Source: Echiichthys vipera (Eukaryota > Chordata > Actinopteri > Perciformes > Trachinidae). Taken from it: a stretch of DNA of 64,000 bases. Below the pieces are notes generated by a model. That model was not told the origin of the DNA and did no database searches. It saw nothing but the letters and a program-made list of their open reading frames with translations. Positions within the stretch are counted from its first letter, which is position 1; each line of letters opens with the position of its first letter. Shown here one piece after another: positions 34,000 through 49,279 of the stretch. The stretch covers positions 22,394,587-22,458,586 of the forward strand of contig OY829667.1 of NCBI GenBank assembly GCA_963691815.1. The letters run 5' to 3'. Position numbers and translations under genes: made by a program.

Positions 34000-34636
34000 G
34001 CTTTAAGAAATTAATATGACATAGCTGAGAAGAGGATCTACGATTAGAAGTAGCAATCACAGTTCTGATCTGACACTTTCTTAACAACCGAATATGGACT
34101 TGAAAATTTTGCCTGAAAAGGAGAAGTCACGATGGGTGACAGTGCAAGCACTTGGTCTCCTCGGAGAAAAACACAACTCTCAACCCGGCGATCATAACTT
34201 TTTTTCATCTTGCCCTGTCCAGATGCCAACTTACTCCAAGCAACCTCTTGGGCTTTATAGAGTCTATACCTAAAGTTGCTGACATAATCAACAAGATTTT
34301 GTGGGGGTTTAATTCCTTCCAGTTGTCTTGTAGCAAGGGACCCCGCACAGTGTGGCCAAACACAAGTTTGTTGGGATTAAACCATGTGCCCTCCCTAGCA
34401 GCAAGCGACAGCCATGGTAAGCCCTCTTCCCAGTCCCCATCCATCTGGATACAATAAACATGCAACAATGAGTGTGATGAAAGCACTCTAAAGCTGACCA
34501 TTTGACCAGATTCACCCATAGCCAAGACATTTTCCCTGTGTCTGCTGCCACCATGAAAAGAGTTATCTACCAAAGCAGTGGCCTCAGCTGCTGTCTTAAC
34601 TGTTCGCTCATTAACATAAGTCGCAATGCGCCCAGG
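34000..34636 (-). pseudogene. Gmr1-like gag end and integrase C-terminal part
   Basis: The start TYVNERTVKTAAEATALV is the end of gag. It passes, through a deletion, into WEEGLPWLSLAAREG and NKLVFGHTVRGPL, the end of the integrase core. GDQVLALSPIVTSPFQAKF and SSQLCHINFLKPYY follow, a GPY/chromo-like tail. Several frame changes are seen. Confidence 0.8.
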
Positions 34637-34644
34637 TAGACAGT

Positions 34645-35335
<691 letters not shown>

Positions 35336-35343
35336 TAGACAGT

Positions 35344-36264
35344 TCACAAATTGCTCCAGAATAATTAAATCTTGCAAGAATCAACCTTAGTGGCAGTACA
35401 CCAATGATCAAAATGAATGGACAAACCACGAACAAACTCCAAATGAGACTTTTCACCCTTCCTCCAACCCCTAAAGCGTTGGCGATACGCTCCAGGCACA
35501 AGCTCATATGCCTTGAGCACTGTTAACCAACTAGCTCTGCCAGTTAACAAACACTGCAACAATAAAGTGCGAGTGGAATCAGGCCACCCCTGAGTTGGTA
35601 GTAGCAAATATTCAAACGAGAACTTTGAAGGCCGAAGTGGAGAAGGGTTCCATGTGAACAGCAGTTGAACTGGAATCAGGCCACCCCTGAGCCTCAGCTA
35701 ACCGCTAACCTGAGCCTAACCAAACAGTAAGAAAAACGGATCTTTCTCATGAAATTTGGGAACCAATCTCAAATCAGAGCGCAGAACTCTACTTGAAACA
35801 GATGGCCTATCAGTGAGCAAAAACCAGTTGAAATTATACCATCTCTAACATTTTCTTGCTTTCTCCATCTCAATACCTTGTTGTATTTGTTCCTTCTCCT
35901 TTTCTAACCGAAAGTGCAAGCTAAGCAATTCCTTCTGCTGTTCTAATGTTAAGCCACTAGGGACTGCTGCAGGAGGAACCGAGGCTTCTGTGACTCGGGA
36001 GACAGAAACATCTTCTGCAGTACCCAACACATTCATCTTAAACAAAATGGCTTTCAAATTAGACTTCACCAACTCTTTAACTTTTTTCTCACCTACATCA
36101 ACTTTATAATACTCAGCAATCTTTATTAACTGATCTTTTGTGCACCGGTCCAAAAACCTTTCAGGAGATGCATCTACAAACTGAGTCACAGTCCATATGG
36201 CACAACAAAAGGAATGTAACGTGTTAAACTCACAAGTGCGCACCAGAGGAATGGATGCCTCCAA
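35344..36264 (-). pseudogene. Gmr1-like gag fragments
   Basis: The upstream frame (36264-35845) reads FLDRCTKDQLIKIAEYYKV and LTLEQQKELLSLHFRLEKEK, a helical N-terminal domain with a coiled-coil-like tail. The next (35607-35365) reads LLLPTQGWPDSTRTLLLQCL, VLKAYELVPGAYRQRFRGWR and KGEKSHLEFVRGL, a SCAN/capsid-like core. The ends are frameshifted, and the piece between them is missing. Confidence 0.8.
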
Positions 36265-39200
36265 ATGGAGTTTCCTCCGCTATGTGACTGCATAACCAAG
36301 AGCTAGCTGAATAACTCCGACCAGTAACTGACAATCCCCCCGAACCACGGAAGTGCTCCCGAGCAATGTTGGGAAAAAGGGAAGCTCTACCTGCCATACC
36401 CCAACACTACAAACCCACCCCGACGAAACCCAAATTCCCACATTCATCATGACGACTTTTTAATGTGAAAGTGTCTCATTGTTGTGACTGCTTGCTCAAT
36501 TATTAATCAATACATTCCTAAAAGCCTTTAGTTGATACATTATTTACTGATTAAGTAAACTCTGTAAATGTCTGTCATTTTTTCAGTGGTACACTTAATA
36601 AATAATACATTTGTAATTTGTATTATTTGAGCTTCCTTTGATGAGGAAGCTCAACACTGGTCACAAAGAGAATAAATCACTGTAGTCATATTTATGTGTC
36701 ATTCTATTAGATGGAAACCCATGCACTCTATTTCCTCCTGTGCTCCACGTCTGCTCTGCTAACTTGATTATCCCCCAGTTCGGCAGTCTGCTGATGAATA
36801 GCCAGCAGTAGGTGTTAGGTTATGTGTTGGGGGAAAGCCTGTCCTGGGCATTCATCATAATCATCACCCATGGCTGGCGCCAGGATGTTTTCTCTCCTCG
36901 TTTAAGGGGGAGCTTGACCACTATGTAGGGTGCTAAGAAAATAGCCAATTTTTATAACTCAGTTATTTATAATTAAAAGCAGCTATGACACACGGTATAT
37001 TGAATATAGATGTATTTTTTAATTGAATTTGGTTGAAGAATATTCAACAAAATAGCTATAAGGCTAATACAAGTGACCACAAGGTGATGGAAAAAACTTC
37101 AGAACTGGACTGCGTCCATGCAGCCACAGTCAATAACAACTAAATACATCCAATATGTTGTCTTGTCTTTCATGTACACACAATTTTTGTACATTGTGTG
37201 CGCACAGAGATGATGTCCCCACAGATGGACCTCCCCCTCGCTGCATAAAGGGCATATAACTTCCTGAATTAGCACTGAACCATGATTTGATGAAAATAAT
37301 AAAATTGTCCAATATGAATGTATTCCTAGGGGTGCTGGAATGTGTTTAATGTGGCCATTATAGGATAAAATGACAGTATCATCACATGATGCCCACAGCC
37401 CTAGAGCCCAGCTGCTTGTCCCATAGCTGAATTAAACACACATTTAAAGCAAAGGCGGTGTAATGTGGCCCCAGCTGTGATTTCACAGAGAATGCCGGCA
37501 TTCCAGAAGCAAAAGAGGCATCGCACGCATCTAGTAGTCTATGTGTTAGCGGATTGGCACCGCTAATCAACCACTCAGACTCCCTGATGCACATGTGTAT
37601 GTTTAAGAGGGGGAGAGAAAAGAAAGAAGTGAAGAGAAGGTGGGCTATTAATAACGTAGGCTAATCTGAATGCTGAGTTGTCACTTTTTGACCCACTTGT
37701 GTGCTTTCCCATTCAAACAGAGGCTATTATGTCTCTGTAACTACCTCCACTGCCTGCTCAGAGGCACAACAGATCTGTCACCCCATTCCATTCCAGTACC
37801 TTTCACACAGACAGCTGAGTGTAATACAGGGACAACAGCCCTGCAACGAACAGGCAGTGTGAGAGGGGCTAATGTTTATTGATTATTACTTAGACATGTT
37901 TGGCTTACAGATCAATTCTGTTGAGAGACAGCAATCAGCAATGGTCCGTTACTTGGTAGAATAGGGATAATGTGACCTTAGTTCACCAACTTTTTGTAAC
38001 TTTAGTTGACCCCTATGTTAAAAAAAAAATGAATCTCTCACCTACTCTATACTGATGTGTGGAATGTGTAAGCATCCTTTGGTAAAGCAATAGGTGTTGC
38101 ACAGTTGACAACCATAGTTGCTGCCCATAGGTGGTCAAGATGAGTTATGACGTAGTGCTTTATCTATAAGCGTGCACACACAATTATCTTGACTACTTGA
38201 AATTATAGACTACATTGTCTCAAATATTGCAGTATTGCTGCTGTCTTGGCCAGGTTAAGGCTAAATAAAATGTAAAAAATGAGTGTGGTTGTGTGAACTT
38301 GAATTGACCTTTATAGAACTGCCTAAGCACCATAATCATTATGTTTCAGGTTTTCTTACAACCTTTATGGAACAGGCTTTTACTGAATTTATCCTCAAAC
38401 ATGGACAGCAGCAGTGTTGAGAGGCTCAGCTGGCTCACATTAACAGTAACCTAATGTGTGGCTGAACCTGAGTGATGGGCTAGTCAACACTGTCCGTAAT
38501 GTCTTGTTTGTGTTCTGGACCAACTAAGCCGAGATGGTCACAAGGCACTTTTTGCAAATCCAAGTCACTTCTCAAGTCTCTGAGGGAAGTCTGGTTTTAA
38601 TAAAAAATAAAATAGAGTTGGAGTGCAACTGCATTGTATAATTATACAAGGTCCCAACTATTGACAGTATATAATCTACTGTAAATAAACAAAGTCTGCT
38701 GCTCCCTTTACCTGGAACTAGTTACAGACACATCTGAAACTCCAGGTCCTGCTCTCATTTGGATGATTTTAAGACATTTGCTAATAACTTGGAGGCAGAC
38801 ACATCTGGCTGTAGATATTCTGCATTATATATTCATGGTTATGCTCGATTTTGATGTATATTTGCTTTTTTCACTTGATATTTGATATATTCTTATTGTA
38901 TTATAGTTATGTATTTTGTATTGGCTGCTCATTGTGTTTGTCAGAAACTTTGTCAGTCGTGCTGCTGTCTGTCTCAGGACACTCTGAAAAAAGAGATGTT
39001 TAATGTCAGTGAGCTCTTTCTATTATATAAAAATCCTCTAGCCTCTCAAACACAGTGTAATGTAAGCTAATGAGGCAGTAACATTCACGTTGCGTGGTCA
39101 ACAATAAACCTGTAACGTAAACGTGCCTTTAGCTGACATTAATAATTAATGTGTATTTCTCTCTGTTTAACAGCGTTAGCCAGCAGATGGAGGCAGGACC

Positions 39201-39434
39201 GGCAAGAAAACACTTTTCAAAAATATGTAATTTAATGAACGCCAATCTAAAAGTTAACGTCTCACAAAGCTTACAATAGTAACAAGCTAATAGCAGTAGC
39301 AAGCTAACATTAGTAGCAAGCTAACAGTGATAGTTTATGAATGAGCTTAACACACAGACGTTGCATTCTGCGATTCTTTAGTTTCAGCTTTGAGTTAGTA
39401 AAGCCAAACAATATGAAAAACACTAATGAAACTG
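36265..39434. other. No gene or recognised repeat
   Basis: Intergenic, moderately AT-rich sequence. The first 150 bp may be 5' leader of the old Gypsy element. Short open frames at 37130-39070 show no motif I recognise. Confidence 0.45.
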
Positions 39435-39553
39435 CTGCAGCAGACCGGGGTGACGTCAGTTTGAAGTTGGATATTCAGATAGACTTGGACCGGAGTGAAT
39501 ATCCGTCTAATATCACACTTAGACTAACTTCACCCCGGTCAGCAGCAGCAGTA
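39435..39553. repeat. Imperfect inverted repeat
   Basis: GCAGCAGACCGGGGTGACGT and ACTTCACCCCGGTCAGCAGC form arms of about 30-45 bp with an 11-bp perfect core (GACCGGGGTGA). They could be an element's internal stem. The overlapping 108-codon frame (39341-39667) looks incidental. Confidence 0.55.
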
Positions 39554-39669
39554 GTAAGAGGTGATGTACTCTCCGTGTCATCTGTGGAGTGTGGCAGCTC
39601 ACTCATCTCTGTGGGAGTGAATGACTTTCTGCTCCTGATGTTAATGCTCCAAAAAGGACATAGATAAAA

Positions 39670-39790
39670 AGATTGTGCGCAAGTCTTCAATCTCGAGTCT
39701 GAGTCGAGTCTTAAGTCTTTGGGGGGCGAGTACAAGTCAAGTCTCAAGTCACATTTGTGTGCAACTTAAGTGCGACTCCAGTCCGGGTCT
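39670..39790. repeat. Probable hAT-type MITE fragment rich in AGTC motifs
   Basis: The phrase CAAGTCAAGTCTCAAGTCAC and related AAGTC units resemble a common fish hAT-type MITE. There is no coding. Boundaries are not resolved. Confidence 0.4.
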
Positions 39791-39865
39791 CAAACTGCTG
39801 CCCATTTCTGCTGCTTAGCAGGTTTGTCTACATAAAATTAAGGACATGGAGGAGTACAGGAACAA

Positions 39866-40112
39866 CTTGAAGGTTGAATATGTAGAATTTTTACTAAAAC
39901 CTATATTTTTTTAAGAAATAATCCAACCAAAAATGTTTTGACAGGTTTTACAATGACTTTCTGTCACGTTCTGTTTCCATTGTAGCAGCCAATAGCGTTT
40001 GGCTATGTTGGCTAAGTTTCTCCTTGATTGCTAAGATCACTTTACTTTTTCTTTACTTAGCTGGAACGGCTATGGCTAATGTTTAATGCTAACTGTCAGT
40101 CAAACTCCTGTG
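39866..40112. repeat. Dispersed repeat, shorter copy of a pair
   Basis: It shares its order of blocks with 19045-19535 but lacks about 200 bp in the middle. Confidence 0.6.
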
Positions 40113-40384
40113 CAATGCTTGTTTTTGCTGTAAACTATGAGTTGTTGTTGAGGTAAAGGCAGATTAAAAGATTGATAAATTCCAACTATATACCAGATAA
40201 AAGGGTGTTCTATCAGGGCTTGTTATAGTCCTTCTTAGACAGGCTTATACTTGTGTTGGGAAGAAGACTTTGGTTTAAACCAGAGAGAATTAGATTTCTC
40301 ACACATTTTCATGAACACCAAGCTCTCTCTAGATTACAACAAGGAGAGTGTACATATTTTAAATCTTACAATCTGCTTAATTTT

Positions 40385-40645
40385 GTGTGTAGTGATACTT
40401 AAAATGCTATTGCAGAGGTTTGGTGTTATTTTGAGCAGTATTAGTGGGTCAAATGACGTTTTAATGCCTTCACCGTACTGACCCGAGCTAATCACTGTTA
40501 GCCACATCTGACTCCAGCTGTTAGTGACTCTCTCGGATTTCTGTGTAAATAGTTTAAACACGAAAAAATGGTCTTGATGGCTTATTTGATGTATATAAGT
40601 GCCGAAAAAGACCATGGGATGATTTTACGCTGCAATTACACTGTA
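40385..40645. mobile_element. Partial foldback element, copy 4 (right arm)
   Basis: GGTTTGGTGTTATTTTGAGC / AGTATTAGTGG, GAGCTAATCACTGTTAGCC and GGGATGATTTTACGCTGC match the right arms at 15375-15592 and 16090-16283. The left arm is absent. Confidence 0.65.
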
Positions 40646-40734
40646 ATATAAAACAAACATGGTTGGGTCCTAAATGCAGGGGGACCCTACACATGTAATC
40701 ACTTTAACCACTGCACAAATGTAATACAGACTAA

Positions 40735-41090
40735 GACTTTTATGGATTTTACACTCCAGAGGGAGTTCACCATCAACCATTTCATCAACTGGAAAACATC
40801 ATTTGTGATCTATAGAATAGAATGTCCCAGCTGAGAAGTGTAGAAGGGCAAAAAGACATTGGACAAGAGGCTGGCAGAACACAAATACGCCATTCACACA
40901 GGGACTGTGAACGACCCTATGGCTAGACACTGTCTAGTGTTCCATAACAGTAACCCATCCATATTATAAGCCTTTGGCATTGACCACATCCTGTCTTTCA
41001 TATAAAAAAGTGATAATCAAAAGAATCTTAACCAATGTAAGCCTTTTGGATCGACAAATGACAGTCAGGCCTAAACGAGGAACTCGATTT
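40735..41090 (+). pseudogene. Retroelement GIY-YIG endonuclease fragment
   Basis: Decayed frames read INWKTSFVIYRIECPS, DKRLAEHKYAIHTGTVNDPM then ARHCLVFHN, and DRQMTVRPKRGTRF. This is the pattern of a GIY-YIG nuclease domain found in Penelope-like and related retroelements. Stops break it, and no RT lies next to it. Confidence 0.6.
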
Positions 41091-43284
41091 TATTTTTTTG
41101 TAAACATTGATTTAAACATCTATTTGTTTTTTTATGCTCTGTAACCATTGGTATTGTTTATTCACTATGCTTCCTCTTTAACTCAATTTTGATAAACATT
41201 GTTGCATGTACACCACTAAAAGATAGCTTACTGAGGAGTTCTGCCCCCAAGAGGCCAAAGGAAAATGAGTGGAACTGACTTATAATATTATTAGTTCCAC
41301 CTGGATGTGTATACTAGGTTCATGAAAAGGCAAAGGTCTAGTGTTTTTTTTTGTAAGATATTTTCATGTAACCACAAAAGTTTCATACTACTTTGACACC
41401 ATTACGATATTTACCAATAGTTCATCAAGACTGATCTCAGGTAAAGGCAGGTTTTCTTATTTTATCTAATCAATCTATTGAACACAGTTTAAATAGGATT
41501 GAATTTACGCTGTGCATAAACACACATAAACAACGCTGCGGTGCCGACTGGAAAACATTCATCTCTGCAGCAGAAATGTGTCGTACATACTACACATTAG
41601 CCAGCTGGTCAGGATCTGTCCTGCTTTTACAGATCCTGATAGGTACCATTATTAACCTTACCACTTACTGTTTAGTGTAAGACATGTTTGAGAAACAGGC
41701 TTCTTCTGGAGCTGGTGTCAAAACTTTCCAGAGATGTTCGGGAGTGACATGAAGGCATGAACTCAATCTTTGTCAACCTGAGTATTGATCTCATGACACG
41801 AATGAAAAGCAGTACTATCTAATAGTTATAATAGATACTAAAGTACGTTTGAAAAAGATAAAATATCCACAGTATCAAATAACCTGACTCAACCAGATAT
41901 ATTTATTTGCATTGTCTCATCACATCCATCTGGGAACTCTCGTTTTGGAGATCTTCCTTGGGGTAGATGCGAAAATAGTGGTTGCTGATTGGATAAACCA
42001 TCTGTTTATTACCAACATACGGGCCAAATCAACCAATCAGATCAACAAAGCGTATGACGTACTAACAGCATCGAGGCAAAGCTCAGAAAGTAAACAACAT
42101 GTGGGTAAAGGATATTTGCAGTTTGTGAAACGTGAATTTACAGATCAAAGGCCCAATTTCAGGTGCCTGGTCCATATTAAACAGAAGGATCCAAAAGAAA
42201 AAATAGTTAGTGAGCAGCTTGCTCCATAGCTGCTCATCTCATCCGAAGCCGCCATGTTGTTTACACTGAACAGTCGCTTTTCGTTTCGTCACTTAAATCC
42301 ACCTCAAAAACAAAGCTGTTAAGTCGCTGGTCAAACTTCTCCAAATTTTCTCCGCCGCACGTTACCAGACTGATCTGGGAGTAAAATACAATGGAGCTCA
42401 GAGATCAGGATGGGCTCACATTTTCAACCCAAGACCGCACAGATAAAACAACTGACCTTTTTTGTTTTGCTGTGGTGTCAAAAGAGGTATCAAGTATCGT
42501 TTTTTTATCAAGGTTTAAAATTCTGATATTGTGACCTTTATTTCTAGTAGAACCTGCCACATTCTGCAGATATCTATGAGCTAAAATAGCTTCAACAGAA
42601 ATAACTATACACTAAAAGAAGAGCGAATGCAGCTGGTGAGAGAGGGATTGACAGAGGGAATGGGAACCAAACAACAAAAACACAGACAGTTGCCCCTCCC
42701 CAAACATCAGACAGTGTATGCTCATCTTTGATCCTACTTTTTATTCTCTTTTTTCATTATGTAATTGCCATTCCTGGGATGATGAAAAGCACATGGCCTT
42801 TACTAACATGTTCTCATTATAAAGTAATAACTTCCAAGCAGTGCTTGCAGGCCTAATCCAAATCAAGCCGAAGAGCAGGGCTATTAATCAAACCGTTACA
42901 CCCAAAAGTTTTCTCCTGCTTAAGCAAATACATCTTTCTATAAACAGACAGGCTGTCCACAATGTTTATATTCAATCAGGAATTATAAATATAGCACAGC
43001 CTCAGTCACTGCAGAAGCACATCAGTGTATTTGTAATGGATGCATGTTGGAAAAACCAATGTAACTTTGTATCATGAACAAAAAAACGTGACACCACTTA
43101 AAGCTGCACTCGTTGATAACCGTCCACTTGGGGCAGTAAGACAAGTGGAAAACACACCTTCTAAAGTTGCAAAAACACAAAACAATGGCCATAACTATCA
43201 TTGAGAACAATGCAGACATTTATTCAGTAGTAGTTTCTCTTAGTAGTATCAACCTAAGGGTAGTTCACATTCGACAATTAAAAC
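41091..43284. other. No gene or recognised repeat
   Basis: A 105-codon frame at 41912-42229 has no domain I recognise. CCGCCATGTTGTTTACAC at 42250 recurs in fish genomes but is not diagnostic. Confidence 0.4.
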
Positions 43285-43296
43285 GAACACATTGTG

Positions 43297-43926
43297 TACA
43301 AATAACTAAGAATGGTTTGATATTTGTACAACACAGTGCACGGCCACTAGCTCCAGGACCTGGAGAGAATTCAATTGGAAAATATGGTTTTACTCCAAAC
43401 ATTAAGAAGGAAACTGTATGTAAACAGCAACTGCGCTGGAGACTATGTGGACACATGGATGTAGCCCATATGCATATTTTTTGGTCTTGTCAAAAGATAA
43501 TAAGATATTGGGATGAAATATGGCAGAGTTTAAGAAAAATAATAGGATACGAGATACCCAAATCTTGTAAGACACTTTATTTGGGTGTTTTGACACAAGA
43601 GTATCATGTTAAAGTTATGCTATATGCAAGTAAGAAAGCAATAACAAGGTTATGGAATAAAGCAGAACCACCAACCCTGGAGCAGTGGGCTAGCACTGTG
43701 GAAGAAATATTTGTAATGGAAAAAATTACACAAACTACAGTTACAAGAGACACAATTTCAGGAGAAATGGGAAAAATGGACAGATTATAGAACATGGCAA
43801 GAGGACAACACCATCACCACTGGACAATAAGGTCACTGCTATGAGAATGATTGCTTTGAGAAGTGTGTAAACCCTGACACTGTAATTGTTGTATGGAAAT
43901 TTCAATAAAAACTAATTTATAAAAAT
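43297..43926 (+). mobile_element. 5'-truncated L1/Tx1-like LINE with 12-bp TSD
   Basis: GAACACATTGTG occurs at 43285-43296 and 43927-43938 and flanks a 630-bp insertion. The insert encodes the ORF2 C-terminal part of L1-type LINEs: WRLCGHMDVAHMHIFWSC (Cys/His knuckle), KKAITRLWNKAEPPTLEQW and VEEIFVMEKIT. A frameshift near 43725 precedes EKWEKWTDY-like sequence. It ends with AATAAAA and an A-rich tail. This is the classic signature of truncated target-primed insertion. Confidence 0.88.
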
Positions 43927-43938
43927 GAACACATTGTG

Positions 43939-45482
<1,544 letters not shown>

Positions 45483-45784
45483 GAAAGTCTATGATTGTGA
45501 GTTGTCGTCTGTCTCTTTAGCAGACCCAACCTTTATTATCATACTCACCCCATAGTGTTAGAAAGAGGTCCTCCTGGCTCTGCTTCAACATACGCACTCA
45601 TGTACACACAATGATTGTGTCTAACAAGGGGGTTTCCTCTTCTGGTTTCTCCTTTTTTCACCCTCCACCCTACTGTCCCTTTTTGGAACTAGAGGGGAAA
45701 GATAAAGTAAAGATAAAGAGTGTTAGAAAGTGAGTACATGAAGCAGAGGCGGGATCATGATATTTTCTCCTTGTGTTCCACACT

Positions 45785-45984
45785 NNNNNNNNNNNNNNNN
45801 NNNNNNNNNNNNNNNNNNNNNNNNNNNNNNNNNNNNNNNNNNNNNNNNNNNNNNNNNNNNNNNNNNNNNNNNNNNNNNNNNNNNNNNNNNNNNNNNNNNN
45901 NNNNNNNNNNNNNNNNNNNNNNNNNNNNNNNNNNNNNNNNNNNNNNNNNNNNNNNNNNNNNNNNNNNNNNNNNNNNNNNNNNNN
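45785..45984. other. Assembly gap (200 N)
   Basis: Exactly 200 N. Apparent frames running through it are meaningless. The true gap size may differ. Confidence 1.
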
Positions 45985-47671
45985 AATCCACAGTGCCGGT
46001 ATCATCCTGTCCACTCAGCACAGAGCTGACTGTCAGGCAATAAGTCCAATAAGTCCAAGAACAGCAATATGGCCGCATTTGTTTAAAAGTGGTTACCTGA
46101 AGTTTTGGGGCCAGACTTGTTGCCTAGTTGTTAGCTAACTAGCTACTTTCAGCTACCAGCCCATTTGTTGTTTTGGGCACTCTTCCAACCCAATTTTAGC
46201 CTGTATGCTAGGGAAATAAACCAAGTCCTCCGGTAAAACTTGGGCCACTGTGTCGCTATCATTCAACTAGTCAGCCAGCAGTGTGGTGGAGCTGCAAATG
46301 CTACTGTGAAACTCTCGAAATAAGTGTTTCACGCAGTAAAAGTAACTTGATGAAAGTGTAATTTAACATTACTTGACTAGGAAAGACAGCCTGTAAGGAG
46401 TTCTATATTTGATAAGCTACAGCAAAATTCTGAATATTCTTGTGTTCACATCACTCACATTTCGATTACATACTGAAGTTAATGCAAAGACAGGTGACAA
46501 GAACGGTGCAAGTGATTCAACAGAATTAACTTTTTACCTGCTACACAGTAGGTAGCATGTGGCTTGAGTTTTAATACAATTGGTTCTGGAGGTTTTAGAA
46601 GATGTACTGCCTCTGATTGCCTTCTGGTACAATGATGTATGTATCTTAATAATCTGTAAACAGATTGAGCATGTTTTAACTCAGTTCCATGTAGGTTTTA
46701 CATGTTGGAGGGCCACTTAGCAGCACGCAAAGAGAGAAAAAAACACAAGCCACGTAAAATTAGAGCTGAGCTACACATGGCTTCATGTAGCTGCTTCAAT
46801 TGGATAGAATGGGCGTGCTCTGCTGTGGATGGCCGTAAGTAGAGTCAAACTGAAACTTTTAATGATGCTTTAACACCAGCCTTATTTAGTTTGGTTGACT
46901 GTAACTTGACTGCGCTCCCTCCTTTGCTACGGTTCGTTTGTGCAGGTGGGAATGCAGACATCGTACTCGGGTGCGCACCAGAAATGGACCAAATAAGCGG
47001 ACAGAGACCTGGTAGAAGAGGTGGTCTCAGTCCGCTTCAAACCGAACTCTGCTGTGGTTTGTTTGTGGTGAGAACGTGATCGGACCTGGGTCCGCACTAA
47101 CTGCAGAAAACACTGCACATTTTTGGATCAACCTAGCTCCTGTAGGCAGCTACGTGATTTATGTCAAGATTAAGTACCTCCTCTGTCGCCACGACAACAA
47201 CAACACGCCAGAGTGACCAAGGACAAACCTGGAGTAATGTAATAACCTAGGACGAACGCCAAAATCAGCCCCCACAGCTGTCTCTCTATTGTGACATCAC
47301 TTGTGGTGGGTGTGTTGTCTGATGTCACTATGTTTGCATCAGCATTTGCCAGAATGGCAATTCTGACCAATCAGAGAGCAGTTCAGAATCTATCTATTCT
47401 ATCTATTGCGCCTGCCCCAGTGTGTGTGAATGTGTCAGGTGTGAAAGCGCCCTTAGATGCAAAAGCATGAGACTAAACGTCCTGCTGTATTATTTTTTAT
47501 ATATATCATCACTAGCTGTAGGATAGATAAATGTATAACATTTATAACTTGAATGCTTGTCTGTACAGTGTTGTAGAGACTACAGCTTACAGCTTCACTC
47601 CTACTGAGTAGGTCCTGTGACAGACACAAAACAGTGCAACAGTACACAGAATGCTCTCTGTAGAGAAATTT

Positions 47672-47676
<5 letters not shown>
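45985..47676. other. No gene seen; possible DNA-transposon relic
   Basis: 46880-47455 (TCGGACCTGGGTCCGCACTA; ending CAGGTGTGAAAGCGCCCTTA) looks like a non-autonomous DNA-transposon relic. I cannot find both termini. Confidence 0.35.

Positions 47677-47744
<68 letters not shown>
47677..47744. repeat. (GT)n microsatellite
   Basis: Pure GT array read directly. Confidence 0.97.
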
Positions 47745-47745
<1 letters not shown>

Positions 47746-48663
47746 CGTGTCTGGCCACCTGCTGTGATGAGTGGGTACACTCTGTGCACACTGCCTTTGT
47801 TCTCAGCAGACTAAAGCAGATGAGAAAAAGCTGCTTCAAAGGTCAGCGAAGGTTCAGACAGGATGGAAATAGAACTGACATCTTTCAGTGTGGCTCCTTT
47901 GAGCTTTTTTAACCAAACACGTATATTCAGCAGGAATAAAACAACTGGTCTCTTTGACCCATCCTCTTTAATAACATTTATTGAGCTGTTTCAGTAATAT
48001 TTATGCAACCCATAATGCTCAACGCATTTAAGTTTATGGATGAGTGGTATGAGTAAATTTCTAAAAGACAGACATTTAAATTTGGGATTAAGCAGGCTGC
48101 AGTATGGTGAAAGCAGAGCATTAATTAAGGCAGCATTACTGATTATTAAACCTTAAACCACAGACTATGCGGCCTTAGGAGGCCTGTATGAAACCCAGAA
48201 GCCTGCCACTGAGTTAGACACCGCCAAACTGCATCACCACAGTGACTGTTACCAATAGGAGACACAAAAAACAAACTGGCAGGATCAAGGGGAGGAGACC
48301 AGCGACAATGCCACGTGGGGGAATTTCGCCCCCGGGAAATTATATAATAATAATACAAAATAGAAATAAATAGAAAAAGGCAACACAGGTTCATTGACAC
48401 ACAGGACAAAGAATGGGTTCTATGTTACAAAATATACGGTATGTTTTATTTATTCAAATATATTGTTTGTTAAAATGTTAATTCAGTAAAAACAGGCTCT
48501 CAACAGCCACTTCCAGTGGACAACCATGAAACAGGGCTGGGGCTTACCACGGCGGCAGAAAATCAAAACACCAACAAAACACCACCCGTGAACACAACAC
48601 ACCAAGCAACATATCTTGTGAGAAGACACCACCACCAGGGAATAGTGTCGGCCATTAGCACCT
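47745..48663. other. No gene seen
   Basis: Host-like sequence left of the first Harbinger copy. No motif is recognised. Confidence 0.4.
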
Positions 48664-48869
48664 GGGGTCCGTTTCACAAAGCAGGTTAAAAAAACACTGA
48701 GTTTAACCCGGAACTCTGAGTTGATCTACTCTGAGATAGGAAACTCTGAGTTTTCAGTTCCAGAACAGCAGATTTGCGTTAGGTTGATCAACTCAGAGTA
48801 GTTTGACCTGGAGTTAAGCGCGTGCACCACAAGTATAAAAAGACAGCATCAATGGAGCTCTGATTCGAC

Positions 48870-49027
48870 GAGTCACCATAGCAAGGGGGAAGCGGAGGGC
48901 TACGCTACGACTGGAACTGTAAATATGAATGCGCTCATACGGTGAGTTTGAGCAGGTTTACACCGCTGCAGCGGCAAAAGAGAGGGAGACGGTGCGGGAG
49001 AACATTGCTGCTCGGGTCAGTGCGTAA
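48870..49027 (+). pseudogene. Myb/SANT-like Harbinger DNA-binding protein relic, copy A
   Basis: Reading about GEFEQVYTAAAAKEREtV and then IAARV resembles the first helices of the Myb-like protein that Harbinger elements encode beside their transposase. Stops follow at once and only a short piece remains. The better-preserved form is in copy B. Confidence 0.4.
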
Positions 49028-49279
49028 GTTTAAATGTAGTCCTGTTGCAATCACAGTAACATCACAGGGAAACTGCTTGAGTGGGAGCCTATTAATGTAT
49101 TTAATTTAAGTGCAACCCCGCGGGGGAGAAGCGCACTTTGCAGCAACTTAAGATGAAAAATAAAAACATACAGGTATTCAAACAGGTAAAACATCGGCAA
49201 AATCTCATGGTGACGTCTCATTTTGATCATGTTTTACATGGTAAAGTAAATATTACCGTAAGTGGCTGTTTTATATGTT

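Noticed and set aside
39341..39667. 108-codon frame as a host exon
   Set aside because: It spans an inverted repeat, shows no domain and lies beside a MITE.
43167..43296. N-terminal part of the 207-codon frame as L1 protein
   Set aside because: The 12-bp target duplication shows the L1 insert begins at 43297. Residues before it come from host DNA.
45670..46138. Open frames across 45785-45984
   Set aside because: They run through 200 N and mean nothing.
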